Positions 55,577 through 64,000 of a stretch of 64,000 nt of DNA are shown one piece after another. Source of the DNA: Sequoia sempervirens. Taxonomy: Eukaryota; Streptophyta; Pinopsida; Cupressales; Cupressaceae. The DNA is taken from positions 697,422,197-697,486,196 of the forward strand of contig VDFB02270651.1 in NCBI GenBank assembly GCA_007258455.2, written 5' to 3'. Position 1 is the stretch's first letter, and each line of letters begins with the position of its first letter. Position numbers and translations under genes: made by a program. The notes under the pieces were generated by a model. That model was not told where the DNA came from and searched no databases. It was given only the letters and a program-made list of their open reading frames with translations.

Positions 55577-57039
55577 GATGGAACTTCATTAATTTTTGTT
55601 GCTTGTGTTTCGCTCATGCCCTGCCTAGTGTTATTGGTCTCTCATGTTGTCAAAATTTTCCCTAGGTTGGGGGTTTTAGCCTTATTTTCATGTAAAACCC
55701 TTTTGTTTATTTTATGCCTTGGTTGGGATCTTTTTCGTTGTTACCTTTTAGAAGGGTTTTAAAATGACTTATGTCGTATCGGTTCATCTAGGCCGAGTCC
55801 CTTTGTTTTATTTTATTTTTCCTCCGCGGGATTTTTCATTTTCCTAAGTTCTAGTTGGCCCTATGTTTCATTGTTTAAAAAAAACTTATGTCGTTGTTTA
55901 CCATCCGCCTAGTGATGTCCCCTTGTCCTCTTAATAAATGTTTTGTTTTGCAGAAGGATCAAATTCGTGCAACCGTTGATCAACTGTCATCTGATCTCAG
56001 TCATTGCCTGCCATCTTGTGATGGCCCCACCACAATGCTTTGGTAGATCACGATATCACGGGAGGGTGCCACATGTCCTTTTTGGCCTAGCTGAAGGAGA
56101 TAAGTTGGTGTGTCGTCAATCAATTATTGTCAGATATCAATGGTTTCCCACCATCACGTGATCCAAAATTGCAAGGTCTTTACTGATTGCGATATCATGG
56201 GCGGGTGCCATGTGTCTCATCTGATGAAGCCAAAAGAATAAAGGAAATACTGTCTAACCTTAATACATTAGAAGGTGGGTTACTAGAGTGTTCTTATGAC
56301 GCACATGTTTTAAATCAATAGATCTATTAGAATCTAGGTGGGAAAGTTGCTCGATGGTTAATGATAAGGCTGGCGATTGTGTTGAATGAACAAGATCACT
56401 GATGCTCAAGATCTATGGTTGCCAGCCATTGTGTGATCCAAAGTTGTAGGATCTTTACTGATCGCGATATTGCGGGCGACCGCCACATGGACTTCTTTGG
56501 TAGTGTATGGTATGGTGGGCCCCTTATTTCCTCATTGGAGATTATGATAGCTTGTTTTGAAGGAAGTCGTTCGATGATTTGATCTAAGTGAAAGATCGAC
56601 AACTCAAATTTATATCTGCATCAAATATGGTTGGAGTCATTCGCGCAGCGCGCGAGTGAGCTTTAATGGAAGATGAGACACTTATTGGCATGATTTGATC
56701 AAAATAAATTCAATTCTCTTGCTTTATTTGTATTACAAAGCATTCAAGTATTTTTCAGAGTAGTTTCATAGCTGAAAGCAAAGTTGTGAATCATTGCAAC
56801 AAGAATTTGGGACTTCTACAAACAAAGCCATCAGTTAATTTCTATGTCTTCCGGTCATTCTGCACTTGAATTTGGGAAAATATTTGATGTGCTTGTCATT
56901 GAGCTTGTTGATAAATGTGTTAGGGCTATAGTTTAATTATAGTTGTGAGAAATTACAATGTTTTGTTCTCTAATTTTCTCTCTGGTTAGTCCTAGCTATT
57001 TGAAGTATAACGTTGTAAAGAGGCCCTAGTTTTTCTGAG
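55577..57039 (+). other. 5' region of the right-hand element, probably promoter or LTR U3
   Basis: Base composition changes here (more GC and CpG). Direct repeats of about 90 bp, 56136-56222 and 56409-56498, share CTTTACTGAT.GCGATAT and GGGCG..(T)GCCA; a third partial copy is at 56046-56078. A CpG-rich near-palindrome lies at 56637-56659 (TCATTCGCGC/GCGCGAGTGA). 55920-55955 reads CCCCTTGTCCTC...TTTGCAG, a possible splice acceptor. No LTR start was found. Confidence 0.4.
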
Positions 57040-60000
57040 ATGGCACCACCCAAGCAGCATTTTGGCCAAGTTGATTATTTAAGAAGAAACCTGTACAATG
57101 ATTTCCTAGATCAATTGCCCTTGTCAAAAAATAATAGGAAGAAGGAATTGGTCCTAATGCAAGGGAAAATCTTGGGGGATGGGTTAGTATATAATTGATC
57201 TAACATTGTTGATGGTAGGGTTCCTCTCACAGGCTTGGAAATGTTCAGATTGTGGTATGGACAGAGGAATTTTCCTCAACCCTTTTCAAACGGTTGGATG
57301 TATGATTTGGGAAAGCTGGTGGTACCAAATGTGTTCCTTGATGTAGACTTGCTTAGGGCAGTGGCCACAAGATTTGACCTTGTCACACGGGTAATTAGGG
57401 ATAATGATGGAAGGGTTTTATTAAGCATTAATAGAGATGATATCCAATAAATTTTTGACTTGAGTGAACCGAGTGAAGAATTGGCTCCTATCAATCTTGA
57501 GGAAATGAAGTAGGAATATGCAAATTTGAAGTCTCTTTTTAGAGCTAAGTTGCTTCCACCTCATCTAGCTAGGGCAGGAGGTTCAAGATTTCATATCAGC
57601 CCTAGTGACCAAGAACCTTTTAGGTTAAATTGCTTTGTAAATCATTTCTTGGCCACTTTATATTCATTGTGTCAAATTTTGGGTTTCAGTCCTGGTGCGG
57701 TGATGCCCATTGCATACATGTTCATGGGGGTGCAAATACAACACCCTAACTTCTCTATAACATATGAATTTCCTTCTTTCTTGGCTGAGAGGATACATGA
57801 AGGGCTGTCAAAGTTGCAAAAAAATGATACCAGAACTCAATTCTTTTGGTACTCTATGCTGATGCATATGTTCTTGTTCAAGAATGCTGATTTCTTCTTT
57901 GAAAGGATGAAATTATGTTAATCGGTTGATGGAGAAAGATTTCCAGTATAGATATGGGCTCTAGATTTATCTTGCAATAAGGAAAGTACCAGTTATGTGC
58001 AATTTGATAATTGCTTTGCTTCCAGATTGAAGCCTAGATTGATGGTGAATGTACCTAGGATCCCTGAGGAATTACATGATTTCCTCAAGCCAAAGCAGAG
58101 GAAGCCAGAATTAAAAGTCTGCCATAACTGGGGTGACATTATCCCATACCCAGGCAACACTATTTTGAGGGTATATGGTTTTCAGGGAGCCCCTCATATA
58201 ATGGCATACAATGTTCCACCAAGAGTGGGGTTTGCAAAAGTTGCGTGGAAAATAGGTTATATTCATGACGACAACCTCATTGGAAGGGGTAAGGGAACAT
58301 TTTTCCCTGATTATATAGTGGTGTTTGATTTTTGCTTTACAAAGGGAGGTTGGATGCATTTTCAGAAATTACTTGATGATTACCATTTGAGGTGTGGTCC
58401 AAAGTGAAAACATGATAATGAAGGTTTCTTTCCTCTTTTCAGACAAAGAAGAAAGGTTGGCATGTTTGTGCATGAGTTCAACTTTCCTGAGGATTTAATT
58501 AGAAATGAATTCGACCTAAATAGGCAGGAGTTGAACTAGGAGAAATGGATAGCTTATGATAAGCTATTAGATATTGTGCACAAAATGGATCCAAAGTATA
58601 ATCCATTGTTAGAGTTCAACCCATACCACAAGAAAATTGACTTTCTAATGGAGAACTTCAAGGAAATTATGGGCACATTGAGGACTAAAAGGATAAACTT
58701 AGAACTGAGTTTGGGTGTATAGGAACATGGTGCTAGGCCAATTGAAACAAGGCTAGCACAACAGCCTACAAAAAGGTGGCCCATTTATAGGAGGAAAAAG
58801 GATGATAGTAGTGATGAAGTAGAAGTGGATAGAAAAGGAAAGAAAATAATGAAGTTGCCTTCACAACCAACTCCAAAATTCAAAGTGCCTAGGGCAATCA
58901 AAATCATTGATTTAGAATCATCACCAGAAGACAGTCCCTCATCACCACCATTTGAGCCAAGCCCTAAGAGGTAAAGAATTGATCAACCATAGGAGAATTT
59001 GATGGATGCAATTATTGTTACTGATCATGACATGCAGGTTGGTATGACTTCCCCTCCTAGACCATCTGAATTGGTTTTATTTGATTTAGATATAAAAGGT
59101 AAAAGTGTACAAGATGCAAGAATGGAAGCATGCAAGGAGTTTCTAGATGACAATACATTTGTTAAAACTCATGTATTCTTGCAATTGGTATGGAGGATGA
59201 AATTTGAAGAATATCAAGATAAATGTAAGAAGAGAATAGAACTAAGGCCTAACAGGTCAAAATAGGAGAATGATGAGGTAAAAGCTGAATCAATGGAAGA
59301 ATTCAAGAATATCACTCCTAAAGAAGGAAGGAAACTGGTGAGTGAGGTTGGTGTATTGATTCTGCTTGAATGCAACATTGTAGATGCTCTAGCATATAAT
59401 GCTATTTTCAAGTCCAAGCATCCCTTGCAAGACTTAGAAGAAGAAGTCAAGGCAACACTTCAAGACTCTGCTTTCAGTGAAGAGTATGGAACCTTGGCAA
59501 TTTGGTCATTGGCCCCATAAGGGAGAAAACCAAATGTAACAAATATTAATCAAAATTTTAGAGGGGGATTAATAATAAAGAGAATTTCAGATACCTCAAC
59601 CACCGAGGCCACTAATTTGACCGTGAATGTGGCTAAAATGGGCCAAAAGACTGTTGAAAGGGGGGAGGTTGAAAAGAAGAGCCTAATGGAGAAGTATAAC
59701 CTTTTGATTGAGGTATACAACAAGATGCAGTAGAAGAATGTTGAGTTGTAGACTGAGGTGAAAATGTTTAGGTATATACAGATTGGGGAGACATCAAGTG
59801 CTCTAGGGACCAGTACATTACCTTCCACAGTAGGGTTAGTGCCTCCTGCTTCTCCAATTGTTTCCACACAAGGGTCTCCCAGTCAGAATCCTTCCCACAC
59901 CCCTCCTTTAGAATAAATTGATGAAGAAACAGAGTGCTCTATTGATCCTACAAAGAAGCCACTAATGCAAAGAATTGATGAATTACAGGCATCTTTGAGG

Positions 60001-60393
60001 GTAAGTGAGGAGGGATATCTTTCAAAGAAAAAGGATATTTTTATGACTATCTTAAGATATTTAAATGAAAAGGTTGATAATAAATTGCTATCTATACATT
60101 ATTTATATTATTTGTTGTTAGATGTAATAAAGAATATGGATAGGGATCAGGGGGTAGTGATACCATTGATTGAAAATTGGATCCCTAGGGCTAGTGATTT
60201 GGATGTCATGTATAAGGCCTCAAGGTTTGACACAAATAATAGGCCCCAATCATTAAAGCCTACTCAAGTATTAGTTAAGTCATTGCAGGGTTTTCAAACC
60301 CTAACAGATGATTTGAGTAGGAAGATTAGGGAATTGGTGAAGAATTTCAATGATTGGGGTAACACATTGTTACCTGATATAATTTATGAGTAG
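57040..60393 (+). pseudogene. Large ORF of unknown function, 1118 codons, 15 in-frame stops, no frameshift
   Basis: Start at the ATG of MAPPKQHFGQVDYLR. One frame runs to 60393 with stops at 57196 (TGA), 57448, 57511, 57919, 57949, 58405 (TGA), then several to 59913; eight TAG, five TAA, two TGA. The first 500 residues are globular with aromatic-rich strings (LEMFRLWYGQRNFPQPFSNG, FKNADFFFERMKL, YGFQGAPHIMAYNVPP). Around 58790-58980 it becomes basic, then Ser/Pro-rich (KKDDSSDEVEVDRKGKK; SSPEDSPSSPPFEPSPKR), then charged and helical. I recognise no domain. It precedes a PBS at 61845, so it lies either in an exceptionally long LTR or in a neighbouring element. Some Ogre/Tat elements carry an extra ORF1 of unknown role, but after the PBS. 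Confidence 0.65.
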
Positions 60394-60670
60394 GGGAAAA
60401 TCAGGTCACTCCAACAATGGTAAAGCAAGTGAGGTCATCAATGATCAAATTAAATTAATTTGTAATGACTCAAATTATGATTTGTTGGTGAGTTGTATGG
60501 ATAATATTATTAGTACCAGCTCATTTTTGGAATCTTTTGAAAGGGATGCAAATCAGGTAGCAGTAAAATACACACCTTATAGCACCAAGGTGAATGAGGT
60601 AATTAATTTTGACTACCCGACTAATGAAGAATACCAGAAATGGGTAACTAAATATTTGATTAAGGAATAA
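60386..60670 (+). CDS. Small ORF overlapping the end of the large ORF, unknown
   Basis: Ninety-four codons in the +1 frame, starting at the ATG that overlaps the stop of the large ORF (ATGAGTAG). It reads MSRGKSGHSNNGKASEVIND and later YSTKVNEVINFDYPTNEEYQ. It may be the natural C-terminus after a one-base change near 60390, or a separate small frame. No domain recognised. Confidence 0.4.
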   Translation: MSRGKSGHSNNGKASEVINDQIKLICNDSNYDLLVSCMDNIISTSSFLESFERDANQVAVKYTPYSTKVNEVINFDYPTNEEYQKWVTKYLIKE

Positions 60671-61841
60671 TAAAAGAATGGATTGCTAACAGATGGTAAA
60701 TCGGATGCTGCGGTTACAACGGTTTCCATTTTTCTTTCATTGCAGTCTCGGCATAGGTTTCATGTGGTTTTTGTTGTTGCATCAACTTTCCTTAGCTGAC
60801 ATGACGAACAAGAATATTCTCCAGGGTGATGGCTGTTGTAACAAATTTTGGAATATCACCAGGTGTGCCAATTGGCTGGTGACATGTGTAATTTTTGGCC
60901 CGATGCTTGTTTTCTCCTTCATTTTCTATAAGAAGGATTTCAAGGCCAGGAGTACGGGTTAGCAAGTTAGATAATTTTTGGTCGAGTCTAGGTGAAGTTG
61001 CAGAGCAAATTTTAATGTCCGATGGTTTTAAAGAGAAATTCAATTTAGGTTTTGAGTTCATGGGGATTTAATGTTGTATAACAATACTAACATTTGAGTT
61101 GAAATGATAAATTCAAGCTCATGTCTCTCTATTGTACATGCATATCTAAAATTTGAATAAAATAACTAAGGGTTGTTTTATCCATCTCACTGTTGTGGTG
61201 TGTATGATTCTATTTTAGCTTTAATTCAAGGAATTAATTAAAATGCTTGAATGGGATTGTAGGCAGATGTGTTATGTATAAGGATTTGATAAGTAGTATT
61301 GAGTTGGAATACATATTGATGAGATTACAATGCAATGCCGTCAAGGATTTCATATGTTATGTGTTAAATCTGTCATATACCCTTAGATGCTTATGAATTT
61401 GACTCCTCCAATGGATAAATGGAATTGATCTAAGTTGTAATTAGATCCGTATGATTCAATATCCATTTGTCTTTGCCTAGAGATTGCTACAAATTGCAAA
61501 TCAATGACTATCTTATGTTGTGGATTGTGTTGTAGTTATCTCATGCTCCAGCTAGTTGATATTATCGATGAATAGCCAATTCTATTCGATATTATCTTAT
61601 CCTGTTGAGCTACTTAGTGAGATTATTTTTTATTGTTAATGTTGTTTATAATAATGGTGTAGAGGTTGTAAACACATTAAGGGATTACCCTCCTGAGTCT
61701 TGCAGAGCCCGAAGTGTAGGAGGCTTTTTAAAGTCCTCGTCAGTTGGTCCAGGTCCTTTGAGCTGCCCTTGATTGGAATTGGAAATTCCATAGGTAGATT
61801 TGAAGGAAAACCTGGTTACATTGTAAAAAATGGAACCAACA
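60671..61841 (+). repeat. Probable 3' part of the 5' LTR of the right-hand element
   Basis: Non-coding. Ends GGAACCAACA, then AAA, then the PBS, as an LTR should. An LTR start (expected TGTTGGTTCC or similar) was not found between 60400 and 61800, nor surely upstream. The LTR may therefore be short with a decayed start, or several kb long and include 57040-60670. Confidence 0.45.
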
Positions 61842-61844
61842 AAA

Positions 61845-61862
61845 TGGCGACTCTACTGGGGA
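61845..61862 (+). promoter_or_regulatory. Primer binding site, tRNA-Arg-like
   Basis: TGGCGACTCTACTGGGGA. It differs from the TGGTGAACC site of all other elements here and resembles the tRNA-Arg-type PBS known from Ogre-like elements, so this is a separate lineage. Confidence 0.7.
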
Positions 61863-62131
61863 ACCTAATTTTAGTATTTCTTGTCAGTATGTCGGTTGTC
61901 CATTTAGCATAGAGTTTTCATAGTATTTCTATGATTTGAAAGTTGAGCCTAAAATTTTTTGTTAGGTTTGTCCACTTCTTCTATTTTCATAAGCATTAAG
62001 AGTTATGTTGTGAAACATGTTTGTGTGTTGTTAGTACAAGTTTCCAAAGGTTTTTATATTCTACCACGTGTCTTTAGGTATTTGGTATTCCCAAGCTAAT
62101 TGGGTGGAGACTCTGAAGTCTCTGCACCAGT

Positions 62132-62369
62132 GTGCATTTTATTGTGAAAGGTTTATTAAAAGTTGAAAACACTTGTGAACTAGTACAAAGAATGAAGAAC
62201 ACCAGGTCATTCATGAAGAATCATCTGGAACAGAAATTGGAAGGTGAACTTCCCAAAGTGAAGAAGAAGGACTGGATAAAGAAAATACTAGAGTCTAGAA
62301 CTACTGCTCCAACATCACAGAACCCTGTACACCAAGGTACGAGTAAGATTTTACACCCTATGGGATGAG
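62132..62369 (+). pseudogene. Possible N-terminal piece of gag, other frame
   Basis: Open for 78 codons: MKNTRSFMKNHLEQKLEGEL then KVKKKDWIKKILESR. It is basic and helical, with no domain known. The following gag frame starts around 62370 in a different phase, so a frameshift near 62340 is likely if they are one protein. Confidence 0.4.
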
Positions 62370-64000
62370 AATCTTGAAGAGGTGTCTAGAAATTCTAAGT
62401 CAGATGGTGGTGGATTTTTTGATTCATTATTTAATACACCGGTTCAAGAAGATGTGACATGTCAAAATAAAGGGCTTGTTAGTGTTAAATATGATGAAAA
62501 GAGAAGAGGTAGGAGTAGAAGTTGAAGCCATCACAGAGAATGCACCAGTGATGTGCCTCCTCCTGCTGCTGAAAATGATGTAAACCCTTTATTGTCTGAA
62601 CATGTATTGGAAGGGGTCAATTTAATAGATCTAGATGATACATCGAGTTCTGATGTGACTTTTCCTAACCCTGACGATGTTTTTGGAGACATTAATTCCT
62701 TGAAACTAGAAATCCAAGAGCAAGTTGAGCTCAGGGTGAAAAGAGAAAAAGAAATGAAAGCAAAGATGAGGAATGATGTGATTGAAAGGGATAGGTTGAT
62801 GAGATAGTTGGCAACAATGAAGTTCCTAAACCAAGAAGAACCTAAACCAAGTGTTGAGGGTCCGGTTGTTCAAAAGATTGCTAATAAGGAAACAAAGCAT
62901 GTGTCTAAAGAAAACCCAGTAGACCACATTGATGTCCAACCCAAACCTGCTGACCCAAAGCCCTCAAATCATGTTAAGTCTTAACCGAGTAATACAAACC
63001 TTAAGCCTGCCTTGGACAAAGGAAAGGAAAAGGTTGAAGGGATTCAAATAAATGAGAAAGTGACTCACCATTCCATTCAACAAGATATCCAGCCACATGT
63101 GTCATTTCAAATAGAATCTAACTTAGAAAAGGATAAAAGGGAGAGTGAAGCTCTAGCAGAAGAGTTGGATAGAACAAAGATTGAGGCTGCAAATGCATAA
63201 ATGAAGACAAAAATAAGTTTCCTAAAGATGTCAAACATGGATGAGGCTACAAAAGCTGCAACCTCATCAAATCACCAAGATTCCTTAAAGGACGGTCCTA
63301 AAATTAATCCATATCCCATCATAAATAATTCTGGCCTGAAGACTCATGCAACTAGGTTTGTAAATCCAAATCAGGACGGTCCTAAGATACAAGATTTAGG
63401 GTCTGGTGATGATTCTCAGAAAAATGAAGGATTATTTCAATGATGACCTATACAGTTGGAAAGGTATAGGCCATTATTCTTTGATGGAATCCTTGGTTAT
63501 ACAAATCCCATCCCTTCTAACTTGAGAGAAAAGATGAGTAAGTTTTCTAGCAATAATGTTGTGACAGCAGAGGAACACTTGAAAGCTTTCATGGATATGT
63601 TAAATGATTATGAGGTAGAACATGAAGATGTTGTAATGAAATTATTTGTACAATATCTGGTAAAGGATGCAAGGGATTGTTATAGAGGTCTATCTAATGC
63701 TAGTATTGGTTCATGGGATGAGTTTGAAAAGTGTTTCAAGGAGCAGTATGGTGATAAAACTAATGGAAGTTTCATGCTAAATAAGTTTAATAACATCATG
63801 AAGTCATTGAATGAGCCTGCGATAGAGTTTAATTTAAGATTTCAAAAAGAAATGTATAAGTTGTTCGAGGTTTTAAGGCTTGATGAAAATGTTTGTTTAA
63901 CTACATATTTCAATGCTTTTGACGCTAAAATGGCATATCTCCTCAGAGATAAAGACCCTCAGACTATGAGGGATGCATTTAGGGTGGCTATAAATATTGA
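62370..64000 (+). pseudogene. gag of the right-hand element, runs off the window
   Basis: One frame from about 62370 to the window end, with stops at 62524 (TGA), 62805 (TAG), 62983 (TAA), 63198 (TAA) and two TGA at 63441-63446, and no frameshift. The N-terminal 350 residues are polar and charged, with an RS-rich bit (EKRRGRSRS), an acidic part (LIDLDDTSSSDVTFPNPDD) and coiled-coil text (LKLEIQEQVELRVKREKEMK). From 63450 comes the retrotransposon Gag domain: ERYRPLFFDGILGYTNPIPS, VQYLVKDARDCYRGLSNASI, SWDEFEKCFKEQYGDK, FNNIMKSLNEPAIEFNLRFQ. That is the Retrotrans_gag core (aromatic W-x-x-F, then LxxIKQxxxExVxxFxxRF pattern). The last 184 codons (63447-64000) are open and continue beyond. It would form the element's capsid. 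Confidence 0.8.

Noticed and set aside
57040..60393. Recoded TAG/TAA (read as Gln) instead of a pseudogene
   Set aside because: This is plant nuclear DNA with TGA stops in the same frame too, and other genes here also carry frameshifts; C-to-T decay explains it better.
1..64000. tRNA, rRNA or other structural RNA genes
   Set aside because: No cloverleaf, box A/B pair or rRNA-like stretch was noticed on either strand; a tRNA scan was not possible.

Overview
This window is retrotransposon-dense plant nuclear DNA. It is AT-rich, carries many nested and decayed LTR retrotransposons, and shows no intact host gene, rRNA or tRNA that I could recognise. Plant origin rests on Ty3/gypsy pol with a second (archaeal-type) RNase H as in the Tat/Ogre lineage, a plant mobile domain (PMD) gene, and plant-type TATA boxes and splice sites. 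The density of long, old, nested elements suits a very large seed-plant genome; a gymnosperm is plausible, but the sequence does not prove it. A run of 100 N (46399-46498) is a scaffold gap.

Layout: 1-4712 is a minus LTR fragment, then the 3' half of a gag-only element with its LTR. 4726-5135 is a Copia LTR scrap. 5142-11906 is a complete non-autonomous element: two 1.6-kb LTRs, PBS, decayed gag-like ORF, hairpin minisatellite and PPT. 11907-12795 is flanking DNA with an orphan 126-codon ORF and a pentanucleotide repeat. 12796-17867 is a second gag-only element; its 3' LTR is split by a TIR transposon. 17281-21118 is a three-copy tandem array with a 1281-bp period, made partly of that transposon and LTR. 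21119-23568 is non-repetitive-looking DNA with a decayed coding trace. 23574-32741 is a 9.2-kb element with gag and protease but no RT or integrase. 33176-37462 holds LTR fragments and a Copia gag remnant. 37463-55561 is an 18.1-kb minus-strand Tat-like element with matching LTRs and a perfect 5-bp target duplication (CCTTG). It carries gag C-terminus, PR, RT, RNase H, second RNase H and INT, plus an antisense intron-containing PMD pseudogene between INT and the 3' LTR. Inside it lie two copies of an unclassified 0.8-kb repeat and a 4-kb nest of other elements. 55577-64000 belongs to a different large element: a 1118-codon frame of unknown function with 15 stops and no frameshift, then a tRNA-Arg-like PBS, then gag running off the window.

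The LTRs of several families share one plan: inverted-repeat motifs in U3, a TATAAATAC box, a 140-155-nt intron-like segment (GTGAGT...TTTRYAG) in the transcribed part, more inverted-repeat motifs, then a PBS starting TGGTGAACC three bases after the LTR. The short elements keep these ends but lack pol, so they look like parasites of an autonomous relative such as the one at 37463-55561. The most notable observations are the LTR-embedded intron-like segment, the conserved palindromes, the antisense PMD gene, and the large open frame upstream of the right-hand PBS.
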